DNA of 64,000 bases from Rhodospirillales bacterium (lineage in GTDB: Bacteria > Pseudomonadota > Alphaproteobacteria > TMED109): the NCBI GenBank assembly GCA_028824295.1, contig JAPPED010000034.1:1-64000 (forward strand), in the 5' to 3' direction. Position 1 is the first letter of the stretch; each line of letters opens with the position of its first letter. Below, in pieces: positions 9,186 to 17,043 of this stretch. Both the position numbers and the translations under genes were made by a program. The notes beneath the pieces were generated by a model. That model was not told the DNA's origin. It made no database searches and saw only the letters and a list, made by a program, of their open reading frames with translations.

Positions 9186-9803
9186 ATGTGTGGCCGATAC
9201 AGCCTGACCGATCCCGCTGGCGCCCGGCGCGACCTTTTCGGGGACCCGAACGGGTCCGTGCCTGAACCAAACGCCCACATTGCCCCGGGAACGGAGGTGC
9301 TTGCCGGCGGACGAAGTGCCGAGGGCCAGATTCGCGCGGCGATACTGTTCTGGGGCCTTTCGTCGGAACGTTCCGAATCGTCTGGTTTGGTCGTGAACGC
9401 GCGGGCCGAGAACGTGGCCCGGAACCCGTCATTCAGGGAATCCTTCCAGCGCCGCCGTTGCTTGATTGCGGCGGACGCCTTCTACGAATGGGGGATGCCG
9501 GAGGAAGGCGCCCAGATCGCGTGGAAGTTCAGGGCGGCTGACGACGGTTACCTGGCGTTTGCCGGGATCTATCAGCCGTTGCGCTCGGCCAGTGAGGGTG
9601 GTCCGGCTACCGGATGCGTGATCGTGACGACGGCGTCGAACGGCCTCGTGGGCCGGGTGCACGACCGCATGCCGGCGATCGTCACGCGGGCCGATTTTGA
9701 TACCTGGCTGGATCCCGAGACACCTAGGGAAGAATTGCAAGATCTGCTTCGACCTCTTCCCGATGAGGAACTGCAGGCCGAGGAGCTGGAACCACTTTCG
9801 TAG
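9186..9803 (+). CDS. SRAP-domain protein (YedK/HMCES family abasic-site shield)
   Basis: SRAP proteins crosslink to abasic sites in single-stranded DNA through residue Cys2 and so protect them from cleavage. The start at 9186 is preferred over the in-frame ATG at 9174 because only this one places the cysteine of MCGRYSLT at position 2, where it must be exposed after Met removal. The other active-site residues are present: Asn71 (VNARAEN), Glu101 (FYEWG) and His159 (VHDRMPAI), close to E. coli YedK numbering. 205 residues, normal length. Stand-alone gene; the 218 bp before it hold no gene. It converges on ychF with 65 bp between. Confidence 0.93.
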   Translation: MCGRYSLTDPAGARRDLFGDPNGSVPEPNAHIAPGTEVLAGGRSAEGQIRAAILFWGLSSERSESSGLVVNARAENVARNPSFRESFQRRRCLIAADAFYEWGMPEEGAQIAWKFRAADDGYLAFAGIYQPLRSASEGGPATGCVIVTTASNGLVGRVHDRMPAIVTRADFDTWLDPETPREELQDLLRPLPDEELQAEELEPLS

Positions 9804-9868
9804 TTCCGTCGCCGCGGAGCAGCCGGGTGCCGTCCGCCTGGAAGCACGTTTCATGCAGATGCGTTTCG

Positions 9869-10966
9869 CTATAGGTTGAAGCGAAACAGGATGACGTCGC
9901 CGTCGCGGACAACGTAATCGCGGCCCTCGCTGCGGAGTTGGCCTGACGCGCGGGCCCCTTGCTCGCCACCTGCTTCCACAAACGTGTCGAAGGCTGCTGT
10001 CTCCGCGGCGATAAACCCGCGCTCGAAGTCACTGTGGACCACGCCGGCCGCGCTCCCGGCCGCCGTCCCGGCACTGATCGTCCAGGCACGCGTCTCTTTC
10101 GGGTTGGCAGTGAAGAACGTGATCAATCCCAGTAGCGCGTAGCCCGCGCGCGCCACCCGAAGGAGCCCCGACTCGGAGAGCCCGACGCTGCCAAGGAATG
10201 CCTCGCGGTCTTCCGCAGCTTCGAGCTCAATGAGTTCGGCTTCCAATTGCGCCGACACCAGCAGCAGGTCCGCATCGTGCGTGGCGGCGTGGGCTGCCGC
10301 AGCCTGCGTCAGCGCGTTGCCGTGGTGAACATCTGACTCGGCGACGTTGGCAACGAACAACACTGGCTTGTTCGTCAGCAGGCCCAGCTCCCGAAACAAC
10401 GCCGCATTGCTCTCGTCGGCCAGCTCTCGTGCTGGCTGACCGTCTCCCAGCTGCTGGATGCTGCGTTCCACGATCTCAAGCCGCTGCCGGCTACTTCGGT
10501 CGCCGCTCCGAGCCGATTTGATCAAGCGATCCTGGGTTCTTTCCAGAGTTCCGAGATCGGCAAGCAGGAGTTCCGTTTCCACGACTTCTGCGTCTGCCAC
10601 GGGGTCCGGTCGCCCGGTCACGTGAGTGACGCGGTCGTCGTCGAAGCAACGCAGCACGTGGACGATCGCATCAACTTCCCGGATGCGCGCGAGAAATCGG
10701 TTGCCGAGGCCCTCGCCTTGGCTGGCGCCTTTCACCAGGCCGGCGATGTCCACGAAGTCGATCACGGCAGGGGTGCGGACAGCGGATCCGGAAATGGCGG
10801 CCAGCCGATCAAGGCGTGAATCGGGAACCGGTACGCGACCAACATTTGGCTCGATGGTGCAGAAGGGGTAGTTGGCTGCCTCCGCGGCGGCCGCTCCGCT
10901 TAAGGCATTGAACAGAGTGGACTTTCCGACATTGGGCAGCCCCACAATGCCGCACCGGAATCCCAT
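9869..10966 (-). CDS. ychF: Ribosome-binding ATPase YchF
   Basis: Obg-family P-loop NTPase that binds ribosomes and prefers ATP because the G4 motif is changed. P-loop GLPNVGKS (9-16), switch region DIAGLVKGASQGEGLGN, an altered NVAE in place of NKxD, and a C-terminal TGS domain with FFTANPKETRAW. 365 residues, normal size. The start at 10966 gives the family N-terminus MGFRCGIVG; the upstream open frame is inside pth and ignored. Last gene of a minus-strand set prs-rplY-pth-ychF with gaps of 33, 24 and 10 bp. Confidence 0.95.
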   Translation of the reverse strand: MGFRCGIVGLPNVGKSTLFNALSGAAAAEAANYPFCTIEPNVGRVPVPDSRLDRLAAISGSAVRTPAVIDFVDIAGLVKGASQGEGLGNRFLARIREVDAIVHVLRCFDDDRVTHVTGRPDPVADAEVVETELLLADLGTLERTQDRLIKSARSGDRSSRQRLEIVERSIQQLGDGQPARELADESNAALFRELGLLTNKPVLFVANVAESDVHHGNALTQAAAAHAATHDADLLLVSAQLEAELIELEAAEDREAFLGSVGLSESGLLRVARAGYALLGLITFFTANPKETRAWTISAGTAAGSAAGVVHSDFERGFIAAETAAFDTFVEAGGEQGARASGQLRSEGRDYVVRDGDVILFRFNL

Positions 10967-10976
10967 GGCGGGTGCC

Positions 10977-11567
10977 TCAGTCTCCCCCCGCCGCGGGCGG
11001 CGGTGCATCCAGCACCACACGATTCATAAAGCGATCGTCTTCGCCGCTGACCAGCAGCGGCGCCGAGGTTGCCATCGCGGCCAGCAGCGGTTGCAGCCAG
11101 TCAAGTTCGGCCCGACCAAAATCCCTGAGGACATACCGCTCCGCCGGTTCGTCATGGGGCGGACGGCCGATCCCGATCCGGACCCTTCGATAGTCGCGTC
11201 CGAGACAGCGATCGATGCTGTCAATGCCCCGGTGGCCGCCACTGCCGCCGCCGTGGCGAACCCGGACTTTTCCGGCCGCGAGATCAAGGTCGTCGTAGAA
11301 CACCGTTACCCGCGCCGGAGGTACCTTGTAGAACCGGCAGGCCAAACTCACGGACTCGCCCGAGCGGTTCATCCAGGTAAGGGGACACAGCGCCAAGACG
11401 GAGGTGCCGTCAATCCGGCCTGAACGGATGGCGCCACGAAATCGCTGCCTCGTACGCCCAAAACGGTGTTCGGCGGCGATCGAGGAAAGCGCCATGAAGC
11501 CGGCGTTGTGTCGCTGGCGTGCGTGCGTTGCTCCCGGGTTGCCGAGCCCGACGAAAACCTGGTCCAC
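10977..11567 (-). CDS. pth: Peptidyl-tRNA hydrolase
   Basis: Releases peptides from peptidyl-tRNA dropped by stalled ribosomes. 196 residues. Conserved catalytic and substrate residues are visible: Asn10 (GLGNPG), His20 (RHNAGF), Asn67 (LTWMN) and Asp92 (YDDLDL). The fourth usual residue, the Asn of the GGHNG motif (Asn114 in E. coli), is Arg113 here (GGHRG). That Asn orients the substrate, so activity may be altered, though Pth is essential and the gene is intact and in its normal place between rplY and ychF. The C-terminal tail is Pro/Ala rich. Confidence 0.94.
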   Translation of the reverse strand: MDQVFVGLGNPGATHARQRHNAGFMALSSIAAEHRFGRTRQRFRGAIRSGRIDGTSVLALCPLTWMNRSGESVSLACRFYKVPPARVTVFYDDLDLAAGKVRVRHGGGSGGHRGIDSIDRCLGRDYRRVRIGIGRPPHDEPAERYVLRDFGRAELDWLQPLLAAMATSAPLLVSGEDDRFMNRVVLDAPPPAAGGD

Positions 11568-11591
11568 GAGATCGGCCTCGCGACCGGGTGG

Positions 11592-12263
11592 CTACTCTTC
11601 CGTTGGTGCTTCTTCCAGTTCGGGAGTCTCCTCGAGCTCCTCCCCTTCCTCTACTTCTTCTTCTTCCTCTTCAGCAGTTGCGGCGGAGACCAGCGCGGAA
11701 GGTGCGACGATGCTCGCAACCGTGAAATCCCGATCCCCGATGGTGGGCTGCACGGCGGGATCCAGCTCGGTGTGGCTGATATGGAGGCTGTCACCGATTT
11801 CCAGTTCCGCGACGTCGAATTCGATTGCTTCCGGGATCAGGCTGGCCGGGCAGTTCACGTTGATGGTGCGTCTGACGATGTTGAGCACGCCGCCGCGCTT
11901 GAGGCCAGGGCAGACCTCCTGATTGAGGAACGCAACCGGGACTTCGACGGTGACCCGGGTGTCCGGTCCGACACGCAGGAAATCCAAGTGGACCGGATCA
12001 TCGGTGACCGGATGGTAGGCGACAGCCTGCGGCAGCACCCGGATCGCGGAGTCCCGGTTCAGATCGATGTCGTACAGCCTGGTTCGAAAGCCTGGTCGCC
12101 GGATTTCGCGACGGCTGAAATCGAGATCGATGTCGATGGCGACGGGTTCGAAGTCCTTGCCGTAGATGATGGCCGGCAGCCGGCCCTTTCGGCGGAGCTC
12201 CCGTGCCCCTCCCTTGCCGCGAGGTGTGCGCACCTCGGCTTTGATGGTCGACGTGTTTTCCAT
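11592..12263 (-). CDS. rplY: Ribosomal protein L25 (Ctc-type, long form)
   Basis: 5S-rRNA-binding ribosomal protein of the two-domain Ctc form, 223 residues. The N-terminal L25 domain (about 1-95) begins ENTSTIKAEVRTPRGKGGAR and continues through LPAIIYGK; the C-terminal beta domain contains VEVPVAFLNQEVCPGLKRGG. The final 26 or so residues are nearly all Glu with Pro and Thr, an acidic disordered tail. Lies between prs and pth in the normal alphaproteobacterial order. Confidence 0.95.
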   Translation of the reverse strand: MENTSTIKAEVRTPRGKGGARELRRKGRLPAIIYGKDFEPVAIDIDLDFSRREIRRPGFRTRLYDIDLNRDSAIRVLPQAVAYHPVTDDPVHLDFLRVGPDTRVTVEVPVAFLNQEVCPGLKRGGVLNIVRRTINVNCPASLIPEAIEFDVAELEIGDSLHISHTELDPAVQPTIGDRDFTVASIVAPSALVSAATAEEEEEEVEEGEELEETPELEEAPTEE

Positions 12264-12296
12264 AGGTCCGTCCCGGGGGCGAACGATGCCCCCGCC

Positions 12297-13229
12297 TCAG
12301 TCAAAGAGGTTGGATACCGAGCGATGATCGCTGATCCGCCGGATCGCCTCGGCGACCAGCGGGACGACCGAGAGTGTCTGGATTTTCGGCGATTTTGCAA
12401 CCTCGTCGCGCGCGGCGATGCTGTCGGTCACCAGCAGCATGTCCAGCGTGGAACCATCGATCCGCTCAACTGCCGGGCCTGACAGCACACCGTGGGTCGC
12501 ATAGCACGCAACGCGGCTGGCTCCGGCCGTCGTCAAAGCCTGCGCCGCGTTACAAAGAGTGCCCGCGGTATCGACGATGTCATCCACGATGATGCAAACC
12601 CGCCCGCGGACTTCTCCGATGATGTTGACGACTTCGGAGACGTTCTCGCGGTCGCGCCGCTTGTCGACGATGGCCAAGCTGCTGTCCACCCGGGCGGCCA
12701 GGTACCGCGCTCGAGCGACGCCGCCGACGTCGGGCGAGACCAGTACATAGGAATCGTTCTGGAACCGCTCCCGGATGTCGGCAGCGATTACCGGCGCGGC
12801 GTACAGGTTATCGACGGGGATATCGAAGAATCCTTGGATCTGGTTTGCGTGCAGATCTATGGTCAGCACGCGACTGGCACCGGCCGTCGTGATCAGGTTG
12901 GCGACAAGCTTGGCCGAGATCGGTGCGCGGGGCGCCGCCTTTCGGTCCTGGCGCGCATAGCCGAAGTAAGGGATCACTGCCGTAACGCTGGCCGCAGAGG
13001 CACGTCTCAGGGCGTCGATGCAGACCAGCAGCTCCATGATGTGATCGTTAGCGGGAGGAGACGTGGATTGCAGCACGAACACGTCCTGGCCCCGGACGTT
13101 TTCACGCACCTCGACGAACACCTCGCCGTCCGAAAATCGCCGAACATCGGCAGCTGTCAGCCTGAGGCCCAACTCATCGGCAACCGCGCTAGCGAATTGC
13201 TCATTGCTGTTTCCAGCCAGTAGGCGCAT
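12297..13229 (-). CDS. prs: Ribose-phosphate pyrophosphokinase
   Basis: Makes PRPP from ribose-5-phosphate and ATP for nucleotide, His and Trp synthesis. Shows [16 protein letters not shown], the ATP loop region [32 protein letters not shown] and the PRPP-binding loop [11 protein letters not shown]. The start at 13229 gives [11 protein letters not shown], the common N-terminus, and 310 residues; in-frame starts at 13241, 13268 and 13283 would add a Gly/Pro-rich leader. First gene of the operon with rplY, pth and ychF; any promoter lies in the 880 bp upstream. Confidence 0.94.
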   Translation of the reverse strand: MRLLAGNSNEQFASAVADELGLRLTAADVRRFSDGEVFVEVRENVRGQDVFVLQSTSPPANDHIMELLVCIDALRRASAASVTAVIPYFGYARQDRKAAPRAPISAKLVANLITTAGASRVLTIDLHANQIQGFFDIPVDNLYAAPVIAADIRERFQNDSYVLVSPDVGGVARARYLAARVDSSLAIVDKRRDRENVSEVVNIIGEVRGRVCIIVDDIVDTAGTLCNAAQALTTAGASRVACYATHGVLSGPAVERIDGSTLDMLLVTDSIAARDEVAKSPKIQTLSVVPLVAEAIRRISDHRSVSNLFD

Positions 13230-14112
13230 GGGCCGCGGCATCCCCGGTGTACCCGCGCCCGTCGTCATCGACCTGCGCAACAAAAAATCTACTCATGCAC
13301 CGCATCGGGGTAAAGGGACGGGCCGATCAGGAAGTACCGCCAGCGCACGCGTCGAAGGCCTGGAACGGCCCGTCGGACGCCAACGTCCCCGCACCGGTGC
13401 GGCGTTCCGGGAACCTGCCGGAAAGGATCGCGTCGCCACCGCCTACCGGCGGCGGATCCGTGCCACCTCGCCGCAGGCCCGCCGTCGCCGCCCCACCAAG
13501 ACTCCACGCAAGCGACCATCCGGCCGATCGTCATGCCGACGGAAGCCCCGGTGATTGCGCAGTTACTGGCGGCGGGTTCAGGGGGCCCAATGCCCTCTCC
13601 GGTCCCGAGCACCGGGCTGGGTAGTCGCTGTCACTGATCAAAGCTTGGATGCCGGCGCGGTTCGCCCATAGTCTTCAGAGTCAGTCAATGCGACCGCGAG
13701 TGCTCGCCAGCCGGTTTCTACGAACTTGGCGAGGCTTGACCGGGGCTCCATTCTGGTCGACGTCCCGTTCTCATCGTCTCAGTCCGGCGGTTCGGACTCC
13801 GGAACGAGATGTCTTTGCCGCCATCCGTCCGGAGAGTCCGCAATGCGATGGGATTTCCCGCCCGAGGACGTGCGCCCTACAAAGCTCGAACACGACCACA
13901 AACGCGCAAAGAATCGATTGGCTTTGCTAGCTGCCTCGATGCCGTGTCGTCACGGTCAATCGGGCTTGCGAACGCGAATAGAGTGCGCTCGTTGCGGTTT
14001 GCCTTCCCGCCATATGCCGTCATCTATCAATGATGGGGCGACCGTCCGGGATGGCAAAAGATGATACATTGGGTGCGTCGTCCTTGCCTTAACTCATAGA
14101 GGAAACCGACCC
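13230..14112. other. Gene-poor region between prs and the ACP gene
   Basis: About 880 bp between divergent genes. Several open frames of 60-160 codons exist on both strands, but they are rich in Arg, Pro and Gly, overlap each other and match nothing I recognise. The second half (from about 13640) looks by eye less GC-rich than the surroundings, in keeping with acquired or decaying DNA next to the ACP/hydrolase pair. No tRNA or convincing promoter was identified. Confidence 0.5.
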
Positions 14113-14343
14113 ATGTCGTCCACGGAAGCCCGCCTTAGGACCCTCATCAGGGAGAATCTCGACTTGGACCATGAACCTGACTTCGACCTGCAGTTCAGTG
14201 AAGTCGGGGTTTCTTCCATCGATGCAGTGGCATTCTACAAGTTGGTCAACGATGAGTTTCAGCTAAACATGGTGGCGGAGGATTGCTTGCAATTCCGGAC
14301 CCTGCGGGATCTGGTCGCGCATATTGATTCGCGCGCGGGCTGA
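14113..14343 (+). CDS. Stand-alone acyl carrier protein
   Basis: 76-residue carrier protein, distinct from the housekeeping AcpP at 37822. The helix-II segment GVSSIDAVAFYKLVNDEF aligns with the phosphopantetheine site GADSLDT, so Ser35 is the expected attachment residue, with Ser in place of the usual Asp before it. Acidic overall, as carriers are. AGAGGA lies upstream of the ATG. No synthase, ligase or phosphopantetheinyl transferase is beside it; the next gene on the strand, 173 bp on, is an alpha/beta hydrolase that could act on its acyl thioester. The pathway is unknown. Confidence 0.82.
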   Translation: MSSTEARLRTLIRENLDLDHEPDFDLQFSEVGVSSIDAVAFYKLVNDEFQLNMVAEDCLQFRTLRDLVAHIDSRAG

Positions 14344-14516
14344 AGCTTCCTTGTCGTTCGTGTACGTCTATTCGATATCGTACTTGCTGCAGCTTGAGCC
14401 GGGCTGATCGTCCTTTGGTTGGGCGGCAGTTACCGCCTGCACGGAGTGCCGGACTGTCGCCCGGCGTGGCAGGCGTATCGGCCAAGTGATGCTATCGAAA
14501 GGCAGATGGCGAACCC

Positions 14517-15419
14517 ATGAGGACTGAAGCAGCGTGGGAACTACCAGAGCCGATTTCAACTTGCCGGGTGGAGATAGACGACCAGACAACGACGACCGTG
14601 CGACAGCACGGCAATCCTGATGCAGACGTCCGGATTGTCTTGAGCCACGGAAGCGGGCTCGCCGCCGACCTCTACTATCCCTTTTGGTCGCTGCTGGCGG
14701 ACGATTTCGACCTGTTCATATACGACCTCAGAAATCACGGTTGGAATAGTGTTGGCGCGCGACGAGATCACAACATCCCAAGATTGATTCACGATCACGA
14801 CGTCATTCTCGAATCCATCGACCGCAACTTCGAGATGAAACCGACGGTGGGCATCTTTCACTCACTTTCCACGCTCGTGCCGCTTCTTTCCTTCACCAAA
14901 CGCTACTCGGCGCTCGTACTGTTCGAACCGCCGCTGTGCAAACCAGGTGCCAGTCAGCTGGAGCTTCATGATGCCGCTGAACACGCTGCCGCGCTGATCA
15001 GGAAGCGGGGACATCGATTCAAGACACGAGAAGAGTTTTCCGATTTTCTTCGTCTGGTACCAACTTTCGCTCGGGTTCTGCCCGGAGTGCGGGAATTGAT
15101 GGCCCTGACAACGTTACGAAAATCCGCAGACGGCGAAGGCTACGAGCTGCGTTGTCCAAGGGAATATGAGGCCCAGCTCATGGATTACGGTCGCAGCTTC
15201 TTTCCGCTGCTGAACCTCGATTTGCTGTCATTCCCGACGAAGGTCATCGGCGGTGATCCGACAATCCGAAATACGTATCTGCCCACATTTGATTTGGAAC
15301 ACGTTTCGGCTGTCGATTACGACTTCGTACCCGAGGCGACGCACCTGCTTCAACTGGAAAAACCCGCAGAATGCGTAGCCGTCACCCGAGCGTTCCTGGA
15401 ACGGCTGGCGATCGTGTAG
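14517..15419 (+). CDS. Alpha/beta hydrolase, possible thioesterase partner of the ACP
   Basis: 300-residue single-domain alpha/beta hydrolase. The oxyanion segment LSHGSG is near 42-47. The nucleophile elbow reads GIFHSLS with Ser116, a departure from GxSxG because the final Gly is Ser. The probable acid is the Asp in IGGDPT near 243, and the base is the His of PEATHLLQ near 275. No signal peptide. It follows the ACP gene on the same strand, so hydrolysis or transfer of an ACP-bound acyl group is a reasonable inference, but ester, lactone or other substrates are equally possible. I do not recognise a named subfamily. Confidence 0.75.
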   Translation: MRTEAAWELPEPISTCRVEIDDQTTTTVRQHGNPDADVRIVLSHGSGLAADLYYPFWSLLADDFDLFIYDLRNHGWNSVGARRDHNIPRLIHDHDVILESIDRNFEMKPTVGIFHSLSTLVPLLSFTKRYSALVLFEPPLCKPGASQLELHDAAEHAAALIRKRGHRFKTREEFSDFLRLVPTFARVLPGVRELMALTTLRKSADGEGYELRCPREYEAQLMDYGRSFFPLLNLDLLSFPTKVIGGDPTIRNTYLPTFDLEHVSAVDYDFVPEATHLLQLEKPAECVAVTRAFLERLAIV

Positions 15420-15992
15420 GGGTCAGATCTGCCATCGACGGACGGGCCGCCGCAAAGCCCGCGGTTGGATTGAGAGGCGTGTCTATCGTCCAGTTCCGGA
15501 TGATCCAGTTTTTCTTGCCAGATTCGTCGAGGGTCGGTGCGCCAATCCGCTAGCCTGCAGCTCGACCAAGTCGGACAATCCAAGCTCCCCAACTGGAGGC
15601 TCTACACCCCTCGCTTGGATTTAACCGAGCGTGGCGAGGTGGCCACAGCGCTTGTGCACCCGCTCGAACTCCATACGGAGGTCGTTCATGAGCATCGGTT
15701 CGATCAGTCGAACCGGTAGGCGTCCAGCAGTGTCCCGCGCATCGGCGCGTCCCGTTCCGAGCGCAGGGTCAGCGGTCAGCTCCTGCGGGCGCAACGGAGG
15801 CACGGCTCGGGTCGCACCGTGACGGGGCGGTGCGTTCGGAAACTGCACGGTTTCTCCCGGGCTGGTCCCGGCCGCTCCGTGGATTTGGTGTTGTCGTTGC
15901 TCTATTCGAAAACTATCCTCCCCGCAGTTCGGCGGCGACGCCCCGAACACCCCACGCTCTCGGTACGTTCATTTCATGAAGGGTTTTCGCCC
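15420..15992. other. Intergenic stretch with one perfect hairpin
   Basis: 573 bp with no convincing gene. A perfect 8-bp inverted repeat (CGGTTCGA / TCGAACCG, 4-nt loop) lies at 15696-15715. It has no T-run after it, so it is not a standard intrinsic terminator, and the arm looks like a tRNA T-stem but no other tRNA arms surround it. The promoter of the cytochrome c gene should lie in the last 100 bp. Confidence 0.4.
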
Positions 15993-16379
15993 ATGATTCG
16001 AGTTCTCACGGTCGCGGCCGTTCTTGGCGCCTTGGCCATTTCCAGCATGGCTTCGGCAGGCGACGTCGCGAATGGCGAGAAAGTCTTCCAGAAGTGCAAG
16101 GCGTGTCATACCGTTGACGAAGGGGGCAAGGATCGCGTCGGTCCCAACCTCTGGGGAGTCTTTGATACGGCCCTGGGGACCAATCGGCCTGACTACAAGT
16201 ACTCCAAGGGCCTGAAGGCGTTGGGCGAGGAAGGCAAGACCTGGACCGACGAGTTGATGGACACGTGGATTACCAATCCGAAACAGGTAGTTGCCCGCTC
16301 GAAGATGATCTTCCCGGGCCTGAAGAAGCCTGACGACCGCGCGGACGTCATTGCGTACCTCAGACAGTTCGGCGGTTAG
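15993..16379 (+). CDS. Secreted class I cytochrome c (c2/c550 type)
   Basis: Small periplasmic electron carrier, 128 residues before processing. Signal peptide 1-22 ends ASA before GDVANGEKVF. The haem-binding motif is C35-K-A-C38-H39, and the distal ligand is Met105 in SKMIFPGLKK, the arrangement of mitochondrial-type and bacterial c2 cytochromes. The start at 15993 directly precedes the signal peptide. coxG follows 28 bp downstream on the same strand, so the cytochrome may serve a redox enzyme of the neighbouring molybdenum-hydroxylase cluster; that link is inference. Confidence 0.93.
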   Translation: MIRVLTVAAVLGALAISSMASAGDVANGEKVFQKCKACHTVDEGGKDRVGPNLWGVFDTALGTNRPDYKYSKGLKALGEEGKTWTDELMDTWITNPKQVVARSKMIFPGLKKPDDRADVIAYLRQFGG

Positions 16380-16394
16380 GCGGGCACCAAGCTA

Positions 16395-16398
16395 GGAG
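16395..16398 (+). promoter_or_regulatory. Ribosome-binding site for coxG with ATC start
   Basis: GGAG ends 9 nt before ATC 16408. This spacing is what makes a non-canonical ATC initiation more likely than the downstream GTG at 16522, which would truncate the protein. Confidence 0.55.
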
Positions 16399-16407
16399 CC
16401 CCCGACC

Positions 16408-17013
16408 ATCGACTTCAGCGGGCAATTCCAGATCCCGGCGCCGCGGGCCCGGGTCTGGGATGCCCTGAATGATCCGGATGTTCTGAAGCAGTGCATTCCC
16501 GGATGCGAGCATCTGGCCTCGGTGGGTCCCGACGCGTTCGAAGCTCGGGTTCGGGCCCGGGTGGGTCCGGTATCGGCAGCGTTTTCCGGGTCAGTCAAGC
16601 TGTCGGAAGTACAACCTCCCGAGAGCTATGTCCTGGTCGGCGAAGGCAAGGGTGGGGCCGCCGGCTTCGCGAAGGGATCGGCGCGCGTAGCGTTGGCCGA
16701 GAGTGACGACGGCGGAACCGTACTGAGTTACACGGTGGAGGTCGGTGTCGGCGGCCGTCTGGCCCAACTGGGTTCCCGGCTGATTGGGGGCGCGATGGAC
16801 CAGTACTCCACCTCGTTCTTCAATTCCTTCGCCGACATCGTTGCGGCGGAAGCGGCACCGGCAGAGGCTTCCTCCCATGACGCGCCGGTGAAGGATTCGG
16901 TTTCCTCGCGAGAAGAGCCTCCAGCCCGTGGCTCACGTCCTGGCTGGCAAACTCCGCTGCTCGTGGCCTTGGGGATACTGGCGGTGCTCTTGGTGCTGGC
17001 GTCGTTCAGCTGA
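16408..17013 (+). CDS. coxG: CoxG-like SRPBCC protein with C-terminal membrane anchor; probable ATC start
   Basis: CoxG-family protein (SRPBCC fold) linked to CO-dehydrogenase-type enzymes, thought to help tether them or their maturation factors to the membrane. The conserved N-terminus is encoded from 16408: DFSGQFQIPAPRARVWDAL then DPDVLKQCIPGCE. In that frame the only codons between the upstream TAG (16393) and the conserved region are GAG CCC CCG ACC ATC, with GGAG 9 nt before the ATC at 16408. No ATG, GTG or TTG is available until GTG 16522, which would delete 38 conserved residues. A hydrophobic segment at about 178-198 is a membrane helix. It converges on the cox operon with 30 bp between. 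Confidence 0.85.
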   Translation: MDFSGQFQIPAPRARVWDALNDPDVLKQCIPGCEHLASVGPDAFEARVRARVGPVSAAFSGSVKLSEVQPPESYVLVGEGKGGAAGFAKGSARVALAESDDGGTVLSYTVEVGVGGRLAQLGSRLIGGAMDQYSTSFFNSFADIVAAEAAPAEASSHDAPVKDSVSSREEPPARGSRPGWQTPLLVALGILAVLLVLASFS

Positions 17014-17043
17014 TCGACGACTCCGATTTGGGCCGCTGAGCCC

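Noticed and set aside
13289-13612. 107-codon minus-strand frame upstream of prs
   Set aside because: Biased composition, no motif, overlaps other equally poor frames on the plus strand.
15696-15715. tRNA T-arm-like sequence
   Set aside because: A perfect hairpin, but no acceptor, D or anticodon arms and no CCA-like end around it.
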